Part shown: positions 41,247-50,465 of the stretch, one piece after another
How the letters are laid out: each line of letters starts with the position of its first letter
How positions within the stretch are numbered: position 1 is the stretch's first letter
Assembly (NCBI RefSeq): GCF_022637455.1
Contig: NZ_CP093341.1
Span: 1,364,001 to 1,428,000 of the forward strand
Reading direction: 5' to 3'
DNA: 64,000 bases
Source: Lysobacter sp. S4-A87
GTDB lineage: Bacteria; Pseudomonadota; Gammaproteobacteria; Xanthomonadales; Xanthomonadaceae
Position numbers and translations under genes: made by a program
The notes under the pieces: model-generated
The model's database searches: none
Seen by the model: only the letters and a program-made list of their open reading frames with translations
Told to the model about the DNA's origin: nothing

Positions 41247-42365
41247 TCAATCCAGCCGTTTGCGGAAGCGCAGGATCGTCGCGGTCATCATCACCGTGAT
41301 GAAGGCCAGCAGTGCCAGCACCTCCGGCCACAGTTCCAGCAAGGTCGCGCCGCGCAGCATCACGCCGCGTATCAGGCGCAGGAAATGCGTCAGCGGCAGC
41401 ACCTCGGCCAGCCACTGCACGACCTTGGGCATGCCGGAAAACGGGAACATGAAGCCCGACAACAGGATCGACGGCAGGAACACGAAGAACGTCATCTGCA
41501 TCGCCTGGAACTGCGACTGCGCCTTGGTCGAGATCAGCAGGCCCAGGGTCAGGTTGGCGACGATCAGCAGCACGGAGGCGAGATAGACATCGAGCAGGCT
41601 GCCGCGGATCGGCACATCGAACAGCCATACGCCCAGCACGATCACCAGCGTGGTCTGGATCAGGCCGATGCCGGCATACGGCAGCACCTTGCCGATCATC
41701 AGCTCGCTGCTGCTCAGCGGCGTGGCGATCAGCAGTTCCATGTTGCCGCGCTCGCGCTCGCGGACGATGGCCACGCCGGTGAACATCACCATCGTCATGG
41801 TCAGGATGATGCCGATCAGGCCGGGCACGATGTTCACCGCCGATCGCCGCTCGGGGTTGTAGAAGCTCACCACGCCGATCTGGCCGGCAGCGACCTGGCC
41901 CGTGCCGCCGCGCGCCGGCCCCAGGTTGCTGGTGGGCGTGTTGCCCAGCGGCAGCTGCGCGAGCTGGACCGCTGCGCTCTGCACCACCGTGTCGCTGCCG
42001 TCGACCAGCACCTGCACCGCCTCGCGACCTTCGAAGCGGCGCCGCTCGAAGTCCGGCGGGATCACCACGCCGATGCTGATCTCGCCGCGACGCAACTGCT
42101 CCATCAGCTCCTGCGGCGAGGTCGCGCTGTAGGTCGGGTCGATGACCCCGGTGGCCACCATGTCCATGACCACCGCGCGCGAGCCGGCGGTGTTGGCCTG
42201 GTCGGCCACGCCGGTTTCCAGTCCGCGCAGGTTGAGGTTGATCGCGTAGCCGAACAGCACCAGCTGCATCACCGGGATGCCGACGATCATCGCCAGCGTG
42301 ATGCGGTCGCGGCTCATCTGCCGCAGCTCCTTCTGCACGATCGCGAACATGCGGCGCAGGTTCAT
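41247..42365 (-). CDS. ABC-2 type transporter permease
   Basis: 372 residues. One N-terminal helix (RITLAMIVGIPVMQLVLFGYAINLN), a periplasmic domain of about 140 residues, then five C-terminal helices (GLIGIILTMTMVMFTGVAIVRERERGNMELLIATPLSSSELMIGKVLPY) typical of YhhJ/YbhS permeases. Overlaps the ATPase gene by 4 bp. Works with the adjacent ATPase and HlyD protein as a tripartite exporter; an outer-membrane TolC partner is not encoded here. Confidence 0.92.
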   Translation of the reverse strand: MNLRRMFAIVQKELRQMSRDRITLAMIVGIPVMQLVLFGYAINLNLRGLETGVADQANTAGSRAVVMDMVATGVIDPTYSATSPQELMEQLRRGEISIGVVIPPDFERRRFEGREAVQVLVDGSDTVVQSAAVQLAQLPLGNTPTSNLGPARGGTGQVAAGQIGVVSFYNPERRSAVNIVPGLIGIILTMTMVMFTGVAIVRERERGNMELLIATPLSSSELMIGKVLPYAGIGLIQTTLVIVLGVWLFDVPIRGSLLDVYLASVLLIVANLTLGLLISTKAQSQFQAMQMTFFVFLPSILLSGFMFPFSGMPKVVQWLAEVLPLTHFLRLIRGVMLRGATLLELWPEVLALLAFITVMMTATILRFRKRLD

Positions 42366-43321
42366 GCGGCGCGCTCCTGCGGCTTGTCGGCACGTCCGCG
42401 CGTGGCCGATACGAAGACGTCCTCGAGGTTCGGATGCGAGGGCGCCACGGTCGCCTCAAGACGCGCGTCGGCCAGCGCCTTCTGCAGTCGCTCCGCGGCG
42501 TCGCCGTTGCGTTCGTTCAGCACCCGCAGCGTGTTGCCGATCTGCGCCACGCTCAGCACGCCCGGCACCTTCACGAGCATCTGCTGCGCGCGCCGCGGCT
42601 GCGCCGCCAGGACCTCGACGGTGCGTCCGGCCAGGGCCCGGGTGAGGTCGTCTGGCGTGCCGTCGGCGACCAGCACGCCGCGATCGAGGATGGCGATGCG
42701 ATGGCAACGCTCGGCCTCGTCCATGTAGTGGGTCGAGACCAGGATGGTCGTGCCGGCGTCGGCCAGGTCGAAGAGCTTTTCCCAGAAGTCGCGGCGCGAT
42801 TCCGGATCGACCGCGCTGGTGGGCTCGTCGAGGAACAGCAGCTCGGGGTTCTGGATCACCGCACCGGCCAGCGCCAACCGCTGCTTCTGGCCGCCGCTCA
42901 TGGTGCCGGCCAGCTGCTTCTGGCGATCCTCGAAGTGGTATTGCACGACCAGTTCGTCGATGCGCCGGGCCGCCTGTGCTCGCGGTATGTCCTGCACGGC
43001 GGCGAGGAATTCCAGGTTCTCCCGCACCGTCAGGTCTTCGAACAGGGAGAACTTCTGCGTCATGTAACCGATGCGCTTGCGCAGTTCCTCGGCCTGCTTC
43101 GGAATGTGCAGGCCCAGCACTTCGACCTCGCCGTCGCTCGGCGTCAGCAGACCGCAGAGCATGCGGATGGTGGTGGTCTTGCCGGAGCCGTTCGGGCCGA
43201 GGAACCCGTAGACGTTCGCCCGCGGCACACTCAGGTCGACATGGTCGACGGCGACCAGCGATCCGAAGCGCTTGGTCAGCCCGCGTGCGCGGATGGCAAG
43301 GTCGTCCGCGCCGGCGTTCAT
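42362..43321 (-). CDS. ABC transporter ATP-binding protein
   Basis: 319 residues. Walker A GPNGSGKTTTI (about 40-50), Q-loop in YMTQKF, signature MSGGQKQRLALAG (about 141-153), Walker B LLFLDEPTSAVDP and H-loop STHYMDEAERC. Drug or unknown-substrate export of the YbhF/RbbA type, here one nucleotide-binding domain. Overlaps its neighbours by 4 bp on both sides. Confidence 0.95.
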   Translation of the reverse strand: MNAGADDLAIRARGLTKRFGSLVAVDHVDLSVPRANVYGFLGPNGSGKTTTIRMLCGLLTPSDGEVEVLGLHIPKQAEELRKRIGYMTQKFSLFEDLTVRENLEFLAAVQDIPRAQAARRIDELVVQYHFEDRQKQLAGTMSGGQKQRLALAGAVIQNPELLFLDEPTSAVDPESRRDFWEKLFDLADAGTTILVSTHYMDEAERCHRIAILDRGVLVADGTPDDLTRALAGRTVEVLAAQPRRAQQMLVKVPGVLSVAQIGNTLRVLNERNGDAAERLQKALADARLEATVAPSHPNLEDVFVSATRGRADKPQERAA

Positions 43322-44304
43322 CTGGTGTCGGCCTCGAATTCGACCCGGACCGGCAGGCCCGCCGGCAGGTTTGCGGTCTGGCCGCCGACGAGCTCGACTT
43401 CCGCCAGGTAGCTGAGCCGCGCCGCGTCCTTGCCGATCAGCGCGTAGTACGGGGTGAAGCTGGCCTCGTTGCGGATCATCCGCACTTTACCCTGCAGCGA
43501 TCCGTCGCGACCGTCGATGAAGACGCGGGCGGACTGGCCGACGCGCACGCCGGCGCGGATCGGCTCGGGCACGTACACACGTGCGTACGGCGCATCGCCG
43601 ACCAGCATGATGGCCAGCGGCGCGCCGACCGGTGCCTGGTCACCCAGGCGGTACGGCAGGCTGTCGACGACACCGCTGCGTGGCGCGACCAGATCCAGCT
43701 TCTGCAGCGTCACGGCCTGCGATGCGGCCTGTGCCCGGGCGGCGGCAAGCGCCGACTCGCCCTGGGCGATCTGTTCGATGCGCGTGCCGTGCTCGAGTTC
43801 CAGCAGCGCCGCCTGTGCCGCGCGGACCTGAGCCTCGGCATTGCCAGCGAGGGCACGCGCACGGTCGACGTCCGAGGCGGCGACCAGCTGCTGCCGCCCC
43901 AGTGGTTGCAGGCGCGCGTAGTAGGTGCGCGCATCGACGGCCTCGGCCTGCGCCGCCGCCAGGTTGGCGCGTGCCTGCGCGATGTCTTCGCTGCGCGGGC
44001 CGGCCTCCAGTTCTGCCAGCACGTCGCCGGCCTGTCGCGCCTGCGCCTGCAATGCAGCGAGTTCGGCCTGGGTGCGCGTGACCTCGAGCTGCACCAGCCG
44101 CGCCCCGGCCTTGACCCGCTGGCCTTCGCGCACGTCGATGCGAACGATGCGCTCGGGCGCCGTTGCCGGCAGCGCGATGCGGTCCCATTCCAGCGTGCCC
44201 AGCGCCTGTGGCGGGTCCTTGCCGCAACCGGCCAGCAGCGCGGCGCAGGCCACGGCTAGCCAGGCCTTGTGCGTTGTCGTGGGGGTGCTCGTCGTGTCGT
44301 TCAT
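43318..44304 (-). CDS. HlyD-family periplasmic adaptor (lipoprotein)
   Basis: 328 residues. Lipoprotein signal ending LLAGC (about residues 24-28), a lipoyl-like half-motif (VREGQRVKAGARLVQLE), a long coiled-coil hairpin rich in Ala/Gln (about 75-190), the second lipoyl half (LVAPRSGVVDSLPYRLGDQAPVGAPL) and beta-barrel. It bridges the inner-membrane ABC pump to an outer-membrane channel. ATG 44304 has GGTGGAG upstream. First gene after the TetR repressor, 11 bp away. Confidence 0.92.
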   Translation of the reverse strand: MNDTTSTPTTTHKAWLAVACAALLAGCGKDPPQALGTLEWDRIALPATAPERIVRIDVREGQRVKAGARLVQLEVTRTQAELAALQAQARQAGDVLAELEAGPRSEDIAQARANLAAAQAEAVDARTYYARLQPLGRQQLVAASDVDRARALAGNAEAQVRAAQAALLELEHGTRIEQIAQGESALAAARAQAASQAVTLQKLDLVAPRSGVVDSLPYRLGDQAPVGAPLAIMLVGDAPYARVYVPEPIRAGVRVGQSARVFIDGRDGSLQGKVRMIRNEASFTPYYALIGKDAARLSYLAEVELVGGQTANLPAGLPVRVEFEADTR

Positions 44305-44315
44305 GGCTCCACCTT

Positions 44316-45023
44316 TCATCCCGCCGCCAGACCGCGATCCAGCAGCGCCAGCGTGTGCCGGCGCAGTGCATCGAAGTCCAGGTCGTCGGCCTGGAACATG
44401 CGGCGCCAGATCGGTGCACCGGCCGCCGGAAACAGGGTCAGACCGACCAGCGACACCATCAGCAGCCGCGGATCGAGGTCTTCATTGAGTTCGCCGCGCT
44501 GCTGCGCCTGGGCGAAGCGCGCGGCCATCATCTGCGGCAGCTGCGGGCCGATGCGTTCGAACAGCACCTCGCGCAGGGCACCGCCTTCGCACAGCACTTC
44601 GCGCACCCACAGCGCCGGCAGCCAGGGGTGTTCCGCGACCAGGCTGCCGATGCCCTTGACGAACGCGGCGACCAGCTCGGCGACGTCATCGCCTGCGTGC
44701 AGCAATGGCTCGCGCAGCCGGCCGAATGCCGGGAGCACGCGCTCGGCGACCACGGCCTCCTGCAGTTGCGCCTTGTCGCCGAAGTAGTAGTGCAGCAGCG
44801 CCGGGGTGACCCCCGCCTCGGTGGCGATCGCCCGCAATGGGGTGGCCGCGATGCCCTGGCGGGCAAAGCAGGCGATGGCGCCGTCCAGCAGGCGCTCGCG
44901 CAGGTCGGGACTGTCTGGCCCGGGCCTGCCCGGCGCGCGTCGGCCGGCGCCTTTGGCGGCCTTGCCGGTCTTGCCGGCCTTCGGCCCTGCCTTGGCGGCC
45001 CTGATCTGGCTGGAATCTGTCAT
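44316..45023 (-). CDS. TetR-family repressor (CerR/DUF1956-like)
   Basis: 235 residues. An Ala/Lys-rich N-terminal tail of about 40 residues precedes the TetR HTH (LLDGAIACFARQGIAATPLRAIATEAGVTPALLHYYFGDK). The C-terminal effector domain resembles the CerR group seen beside YbhFSR exporters. It heads the operon with HlyD, ATPase and permease, so local autorepression with an unknown ligand is likely. An AT-rich stretch with ATTTAATTCAACAGTTAATT (45031-45050) just upstream of the start is a candidate operator. Confidence 0.9.
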   Translation of the reverse strand: MTDSSQIRAAKAGPKAGKTGKAAKGAGRRAPGRPGPDSPDLRERLLDGAIACFARQGIAATPLRAIATEAGVTPALLHYYFGDKAQLQEAVVAERVLPAFGRLREPLLHAGDDVAELVAAFVKGIGSLVAEHPWLPALWVREVLCEGGALREVLFERIGPQLPQMMAARFAQAQQRGELNEDLDPRLLMVSLVGLTLFPAAGAPIWRRMFQADDLDFDALRRHTLALLDRGLAAG

Positions 45024-45029
45024 GGGCGC

Positions 45030-45056
45030 TATATTTAATTCAACAGTTAATTAGTT
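45030..45056. promoter_or_regulatory. Candidate TetR operator upstream of the exporter operon
   Basis: TTTAATTCAACAGTTAATTA is an AT-rich near-palindrome (TTAATT..AATTAA-like half-sites) in an otherwise GC-rich region, 8-30 bp before the tetR start. Position fits autoregulation; there is no other support. Confidence 0.45.
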
Positions 45057-45174
45057 TCAAGCTGGAGCCGACGAACGGTCCACCACCACCCGCATGCCGC
45101 CCGGACCCGCAAGCTCCGGCCGGTCGCCGTGCCCTATCGTGTCGCCAGCCCGCGCTTGAGATTGCCCTGTCGCC

Positions 45175-45405
45175 ATGCCCGACCCGACCTCCGCTCCCGG
45201 CCTCCTGCAACGCTGCGCCCTGGGCCTGTGGTTCTGCGCCATCGGCGCGCTCGGGCTGCTGCGCTACGCGATGGCCTACCTGCGCAAACCCGAGCATGCC
45301 GGCGACACGGTGATGTGGTTGTGGCTGATTGGCTCCTTGCTGGTCGGTGCGATCGGCGTGCGCCTGATCGTCCGTGCCTTGAAGCACGACGCTCCCGGCA
45401 ACTGA
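45175..45405 (+). CDS. Small two-helix membrane protein, unknown
   Basis: 76 residues with two hydrophobic helices (LWFCAIGALGLLRYAMAYL and VMWLWLIGSLLVGAIGVRLIV). Ends in a basic tail (RALKHDAPGN). I do not recognise a family. It is the only frame in the gap between the exporter operon and phoH that looks like a protein, and it points the same way as phoH. Confidence 0.5.
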   Translation: MPDPTSAPGLLQRCALGLWFCAIGALGLLRYAMAYLRKPEHAGDTVMWLWLIGSLLVGAIGVRLIVRALKHDAPGN

Positions 45406-45530
45406 ACTCCCGCCCGCTGCCGACCGCGCCACCGCCGCTTTGCGAAATGCGCCGCGCAGGCGCAAGCTGTTTGCCCCCCGGCGCGCCAGCGCGCGCACCC
45501 CCAGTTCGCCACGGAAGACACTTCCTCTCG

Positions 45531-46517
45531 ATGTCCTCTCGAACCACTTCCGAATTCGCCCTCGAACCCGCGCAAGCAGAGCGCCTGGCCAACCTCAGCG
45601 GCCCGTTCGACGGCCACCTGCGCATGATCGAACTGCGCCTGGGCGTGGAGATCGCCAATCGCGGAAACGTCTTCCGAATCGTCGGCCCGCCGCTGGCAGT
45701 CAACAAGGCCGAGCGGTTGCTGCGCGACCTGTGGCGCGACACCGCCGAAGAGACCCTGACCGAGCCGGCGATCCACCTGCGCCTCACCGAGATCGATGCC
45801 GACGCTGTCGCCAACGACGACGTCGAACCGCAGGAAGTCAGCATCCGGGTCAAGCGCGGCACGATCCGCGGTCGCGGCGCCAACCAGGCCAAATACCTGC
45901 ACGCGATCGCCACCCACGACATCAACTTCGGCATCGGCCCGGCCGGCACCGGCAAGACCTTCCTGGCCGTCGCCAGCGCCGTGGAGGCGCTCAACGACGC
46001 GCGCGTGCAGCGGTTGATTCTGGTGCGCCCGGCAGTGGAGGCCGGCGAGAAGCTCGGCTTCCTGCCCGGCGACCTGACCCAGAAAGTCGACCCCTACCTG
46101 CGCCCGCTGTACGACGCGCTGTACGAGATGCTCGGCGTGGAAAAGGTGGTCAAGCTGCTGGAGAAGAACGTCATCGAGATCGCGCCGCTGGCCTACATGC
46201 GCGGACGCACGCTTAACGATGCCTATGTGATCCTCGACGAAGCGCAGAACACATCCATCGAGCAGATGAAGATGTTCCTGACCCGAATCGGCTACGGCAG
46301 CACTGCCGTCGTCACCGGCGACCTGACCCAGATCGACCTGCCCAAGCACCAGAAGTCCGGACTGCGCGACGCGCTGGACGTGCTGCGCAACGTCAACGGC
46401 ATCAGCTTCACCTTCTTCGAATCGCGCGACGTGGTGCGCCACCCGCTGGTGGCGCGCATCGTCAACGCCTACGACGCCCGCGACGCCAAGGACGCGGTGT
46501 CCGGTCCGTCCACCTGA
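45531..46517 (+). CDS. phoH: PhoH-family P-loop ATPase
   Basis: 328 residues. N-terminal KH-like or R3H-like domain ([18 protein letters not shown], about 35-52), Walker [12 protein letters not shown] (about 136-146) and Walker [12 protein letters not shown], ending in an [11 protein letters not shown] block. The PhoH/PhoL protein is tied to ribosome-associated RNA metabolism and is encoded beside ybeY. ATG 45531 has GGAAG upstream. Operon phoH-ybeY-corC. Confidence 0.96.
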   Translation: MSSRTTSEFALEPAQAERLANLSGPFDGHLRMIELRLGVEIANRGNVFRIVGPPLAVNKAERLLRDLWRDTAEETLTEPAIHLRLTEIDADAVANDDVEPQEVSIRVKRGTIRGRGANQAKYLHAIATHDINFGIGPAGTGKTFLAVASAVEALNDARVQRLILVRPAVEAGEKLGFLPGDLTQKVDPYLRPLYDALYEMLGVEKVVKLLEKNVIEIAPLAYMRGRTLNDAYVILDEAQNTSIEQMKMFLTRIGYGSTAVVTGDLTQIDLPKHQKSGLRDALDVLRNVNGISFTFFESRDVVRHPLVARIVNAYDARDAKDAVSGPST

Positions 46518-46528
46518 GCGCAGACACC

Positions 46529-47008
46529 ATGACCCGGGGCCCCATTCGACTCGAAGTTTCGATCAACTATGCAGTCCCGCGCACCGGCATCCCGGCGGCG
46601 GTGAGTTTTCGCAAATGGGTGGCGGCGGCGCTGGAGAGCCGCATCCGCGAAGCCGACCTGGCCATCCGCATCGTCGGCACCAAGGAAGGACGCGCGCTCA
46701 ACCGCCACTACCGCGGCAAGGACTACGCCACCAACGTGCTCAGCTTCCCCGCCGACCTGCCGGACGGTCTGCCCAAGGGCGTGAAGCTGCCGCTGCTGGG
46801 CGACCTGGTCATCTGCGCACCGGTGGTGGCGCGAGAGGCCAAGGAACAGAAGAAGCCGCTCGCCGCCCACTACGCCCACCTCACCGTCCACGGCGCGCTG
46901 CACCTGCTCGGCTGGGATCACGAGGACGAAAAGGAGGCGATCTGCATGGAGCAGCTCGAGCGCGAGATCCTGGCCGGGATGGGGATCGAGGACCCGTACC
47001 GGGATTGA
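46529..47008 (+). CDS. ybeY: Endoribonuclease YbeY
   Basis: 159 residues. Zinc motif HGALHLLGWDH (H3, about 124-134) and the NVLSFP block are exact. It acts in 16S rRNA 3' maturation and 70S quality control. Follows phoH by 11 bp. Confidence 0.97.
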   Translation: MTRGPIRLEVSINYAVPRTGIPAAVSFRKWVAAALESRIREADLAIRIVGTKEGRALNRHYRGKDYATNVLSFPADLPDGLPKGVKLPLLGDLVICAPVVAREAKEQKKPLAAHYAHLTVHGALHLLGWDHEDEKEAICMEQLEREILAGMGIEDPYRD

Positions 47009-47027
47009 GTCCGGAGCTTCCCCTGCG

Positions 47028-47100
47028 AGCCGGGGGAGGTTGCGGGCCCCCCTCGCCGGCCCTCCCCGTCGCTGGGCGCGAGGGAGCAAGCACCCCCGGG
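47028..47100. repeat. GC-rich inverted repeat between ybeY and corC
   Basis: Purine-rich and pyrimidine-rich arms (GAGCCGGGGGAGG, CCCTCGCCGGCCCTCC, GGGCGCGAGGGAGC) form imperfect hairpins. Related to the CTCTCCC/GGGAGAG repeats near 5.35, 48.08 and 52.75 kb. Confidence 0.55.
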
Positions 47101-47158
47101 CCGCTTCCGCGGTAGACTCCTCCCGTCGCCCTTCCCCCTGGGCGCCTTCAAGAACGCA

Positions 47159-48043
47159 ATGTCCGAGGACGACAGTGGTAGCTTCCACGCGCAGGAAACC
47201 CACGAGCGGCGGCACCACGAGAAGCCGCGCTCCTGGCTCGAACGCATCAGTTCGGCGCTTTCCGGCGAACCCACCACCCGCGAGGACCTGGTCGAACTGC
47301 TGCGCGACGCGCAAGCCGACGGCCTGATCGCCGCCGACACCCTGCGCATGATGGAAGGCGCCATCGCGGTGTCCGACCTGACCGTGGGCGACGTGATGAT
47401 CCCGCGCTCGCAGATGGTCTCGTTGCCGGCCGACGGCAAGTTCCTCGACCTGATGCGCCAGGTGGTCGAGTCCGGCCATTCGCGCTTCCCGGTCCATGGC
47501 GACGACAAGGACGAGATCCTCGGCGTGCTGCTGGCCAAGGACCTGCTGCGCGGCGTGGTCGCCGACAACGGCCCCGGCAGCGTCCACGAGCTGCTGCGCC
47601 CGGCCGTCCTGATTCCCGAATCCAAGCGCCTGAACGTGCTGCTGCGCGAGTTCCGCCAGTCGCGCAACCACATGGCGATCGTGATCGACGAGCACGGCGG
47701 CGTCGCCGGCCTGGTCACGATCGAGGACGTGCTGGAACAGATCGTCGGCGAGATCGACGACGAGCACGACGACGCCGAAGACCCCAGCGCCCTCATCGCG
47801 GCGCAGGCCGACGGCCAATTCGTGGTCGACGCGCTCACGCCCATCTCCGACTTCAACGAGCGCTTCAGTGCCGACTTCGACGACGACGAATACGACACCA
47901 TCGGCGGCCTGGTCACGGCTGCGATCGGCCACCTGCCCGAAGCCGGCGAGGAACTGACCCTTGGCCGCTTCGTCTTCCGCGTCTCCGGCGCCGACGCGCG
48001 CCGCGTCCACGCCTTCCACGTCGGCGTCCTGTCGGATGCGTGA
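47159..48043 (+). CDS. corC: CorC/HlyC-like CBS-domain protein
   Basis: 294 residues. Two CBS domains (DVMIPRSQMVSLPADG and LLRPAVLIPESKRLNVLL regions) and a C-terminal transporter-associated domain (FVVDALTPISDFNERFS onward). No transmembrane part, so it is the soluble CorC type linked to magnesium and cobalt efflux or, by neighbourhood, to RNA biology. Third gene of the phoH-ybeY-corC set; lnt, often next, is not here. Confidence 0.93.
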   Translation: MSEDDSGSFHAQETHERRHHEKPRSWLERISSALSGEPTTREDLVELLRDAQADGLIAADTLRMMEGAIAVSDLTVGDVMIPRSQMVSLPADGKFLDLMRQVVESGHSRFPVHGDDKDEILGVLLAKDLLRGVVADNGPGSVHELLRPAVLIPESKRLNVLLREFRQSRNHMAIVIDEHGGVAGLVTIEDVLEQIVGEIDDEHDDAEDPSALIAAQADGQFVVDALTPISDFNERFSADFDDDEYDTIGGLVTAAIGHLPEAGEELTLGRFVFRVSGADARRVHAFHVGVLSDA

Positions 48044-48045
48044 CG

Positions 48046-48106
48046 CTTCACTCCCCTCCCCCGGGGAGCGGACGGATCGAGCCCCCTCTCCCGCGTGCGG
48101 GAGGGG
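48046..48106. repeat. CTCCC/GGGAG hairpin repeat upstream of the DUF4105 gene
   Basis: CTCCCCTCCCCCGGGGAGCG followed by CCCCCTCTCCCGCGTGCGGGAGGGG, two stacked palindromes between corC and the next gene. This dispersed repeat argues against starting the DUF4105 protein inside it. Confidence 0.7.
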
Positions 48107-48140
48107 ATTGGGCTGGCGGCGAACCAAGCAGCTGCTCCTG

Positions 48141-49292
48141 ATGCTGCTGGTCACCGCGCTGGGCCTATTCGCCGGCGCCGCCGTCGCCGCCACGCCCCGC
48201 ATCGGCGTGGCCACCATGCAGCCCGGCGAAATCTTCTTCGAGCGCTTCGGCCACAACGCCATCGTCGTGGTCGACCCCGACACCGGTGCGGCGATCTCCT
48301 ACAACTTCGGCTTCTTCGATCCCAGCGAACCGGACTTCATCAGCCGCTTCGTCCGCGGCCACATGCGCTACCGGCTGGCAGCCCTGCCGTTCGAGGAAGA
48401 CCTGCTGCAGTACCGCGCCGAAGGCCGCGGTGTCGACGTGCAATGGCTCGACCTGAGCGATGCCCAGGCCCACGAACTGGCCGATGCCCTGGCCGAGAAC
48501 GCCAAGCCCGAGAACGCTTTCTACGCGTACCAGTACTTCGACGACAACTGCTCCACGCGCGTGCGCGATTCGCTCGACCGCGTGCTCGACGGCGGCCTGC
48601 GCCGCCAGATCGAAGGCCGCTCGCACGGCAGCACCTACCGCAGCGAGGCCGTGCGCCTGGCCTCGCCGGCATGGTGGATGTGGCTCGGCTTCGACGTCGG
48701 CCTGGGTCCGTCCTCGGACCAGCCGCTGCCGGTGTGGAACGAGTCGTACGTGCCGATGCGCCTGGCCGCTGCGCTGCGCGAAGTGAAGAACAGCGAAGGT
48801 CGGCCTCTGGTGAAGGCGGAGCAACCGATCCTCCCGCACCGCCTGCCGCCGGAACCGCAGGAACCGCCGCCGCGCTGGTGGCCGTGGTGCCTGGTGGGCA
48901 TCGTCCTCGGCATCGCCGCGGCATGGGCCGGCCGCCGGCAACCGCGCGCCGTGGCGGCGCTGGCGTTGCCGTTCTGGACGCTGTCGGGCCTGCTGGGTGC
49001 GGTAATGCTGTTCATCTGGCTCGGCACCGTGCATCGCTACGGGTGGGCCAACAACAACCTGCTGCTGCTCAGTCCGCTGGCCTGGCTGTTGCTGCCCGGC
49101 GGATGGCGCGTGCTGCGCGGTCGCGACCCGGGACCGTGGTTCCGGCGCTGGCTGGCGGTGATGGCCATCGCGGCGGTGGCGGCATTGTTCCTGTACTGGC
49201 TGCCGGTGTACCCGCAGCGCAACGCGCACTGGGTTGCACTGTTGCTGCCGATCCACCTGGGGCTGTGGTCGGCCTTGCGCAAGCGGCCGTAG
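48141..49292 (+). CDS. DUF4105-family exported membrane protein
   Basis: 383 residues from ATG 48141; a TTG at about 48109 would add a basic start (LGWRRTKQ) and is possible. A signal sequence (LLVTALGLFAGAAVAA) leads to the DUF4105 domain, with ERFGHNAIVV, SYNFGFFD and the hallmark FDDNCSTRVRD (about 135-145), which resembles a Cys/His hydrolase core. Five C-terminal helices follow. Function unknown; DUF4105 proteins are thought to be envelope enzymes. Confidence 0.85.
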   Translation: MLLVTALGLFAGAAVAATPRIGVATMQPGEIFFERFGHNAIVVVDPDTGAAISYNFGFFDPSEPDFISRFVRGHMRYRLAALPFEEDLLQYRAEGRGVDVQWLDLSDAQAHELADALAENAKPENAFYAYQYFDDNCSTRVRDSLDRVLDGGLRRQIEGRSHGSTYRSEAVRLASPAWWMWLGFDVGLGPSSDQPLPVWNESYVPMRLAAALREVKNSEGRPLVKAEQPILPHRLPPEPQEPPPRWWPWCLVGIVLGIAAAWAGRRQPRAVAALALPFWTLSGLLGAVMLFIWLGTVHRYGWANNNLLLLSPLAWLLLPGGWRVLRGRDPGPWFRRWLAVMAIAAVAALFLYWLPVYPQRNAHWVALLLPIHLGLWSALRKRP

Positions 49293-49359
49293 GCGCGGAT
49301 TTGCGCTTCCCGGGAATGGGTGGCTTGCCCTCGCGGCAAGGCGCGGGCACGATCGCGCC

Positions 49360-50352
49360 ATGAAGGATCCCACCCTCCCCCAGTGCGTGGTCAACTGCGC
49401 CGCATACACCCGCGACGGCAAGCGGCGCGACATCAGCCTCGACCAGATCAGCGACGTCCTTGCCGTCGATGACGGCACCTTCATCTGGGTCGGCCTGTAC
49501 GAGCCGGCCGATGAGATCCTCGAGAAGCTGCAGGAGGAATTCGGCCTCCACGACCTGGCCATCGACGACGCGCGCAACGCGCACCAGCGCCCGAAGATCG
49601 AGACCTACGGCAACTCGTTGTTCATCGTCGTGCACACCGCGCAGAGTGTGGACAGCCACATCCGTTTCGGCGAAAGCCACATGTTCGTCGGCCCGCGCTA
49701 CCTGGTGACGGTGCGCCATGGCGCTTCGACCAGCTACGCGCCCGCCCGCGCCCGATTCGAGCGCGACCCGGAGGACATGGTCCACGGCCCCGCCGCCGCG
49801 CTGTACGTGGTGCTGGACCAAATCGTCGACAACTTCCTGCCGATCGTCCAGGAGTTCAGCCAGGACCTCAACGAGCTGGAGCAGGACATCTTCGCCGACG
49901 AGTTCCGCAAGGACACCGTCAAGAAGCTCTACGAGCTCAAGCGCGAACTGACCCGCATGCGCATGGCGGTGGCACCCTTGCAGGACATCCTCGGCCAGCT
50001 GGCGCGGGCGCGCGGCGCGATGATCGACGAGGAAAGCGCGCTGTACTTCCGCGATGTCCTCGACCACGTCGTGCGCATCAACGAGACCACCGACACCCTG
50101 CGCGAGATGCTCACCGCGGCCATGAGCGTGAACCTGTCGCTGGTCACCATCTACCAGGGCGAAGTGGTCAAGCGCCTGGCCGGCTGGGCCGCGCTGCTGG
50201 CCGCCCCCACGCTGATCGCCAGCTGGTACGGGATGAACTTCGAAGCCATGCCGGAACTGCACGGGCGCTACAGCTACGCAATCCTGATCGGCGTCACCAT
50301 CCTCGTGTGCCTGATCCTCTTCGGTTTCCTGCGCCGGGCCAAGTGGCTGTAA
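49360..50352 (+). CDS. CorA-family magnesium transporter
   Basis: 330 residues. A cytoplasmic alpha/beta funnel, long coiled-coil stalk (VQEFSQDLNELEQDIFADEFRKDTV region) and two C-terminal helices with the selectivity motif YGMNF between them, ending in RRAKWL. Pentameric Mg/Co channel of the inner membrane. The ATG at 49360 has no clear ribosome site. It lies 67 bp after the DUF4105 gene. Confidence 0.95.
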   Translation: MKDPTLPQCVVNCAAYTRDGKRRDISLDQISDVLAVDDGTFIWVGLYEPADEILEKLQEEFGLHDLAIDDARNAHQRPKIETYGNSLFIVVHTAQSVDSHIRFGESHMFVGPRYLVTVRHGASTSYAPARARFERDPEDMVHGPAAALYVVLDQIVDNFLPIVQEFSQDLNELEQDIFADEFRKDTVKKLYELKRELTRMRMAVAPLQDILGQLARARGAMIDEESALYFRDVLDHVVRINETTDTLREMLTAAMSVNLSLVTIYQGEVVKRLAGWAALLAAPTLIASWYGMNFEAMPELHGRYSYAILIGVTILVCLILFGFLRRAKWL

Positions 50353-50465
50353 ACACTGGGATTGTTGTCGCGGTTAGACCAAAGTCGCAGGGTTCATTGC
50401 GCACTGCGCATTGACCCGGCGCCATCGGCGGCGCGACCCTTCGTTGATCCTTACGGAGGGGTGTC

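Noticed and set aside
48036-48140. Earlier starts for the DUF4105 protein
   Set aside because: Would translate a dispersed CTCCC/GGGAG repeat and bury the signal peptide.
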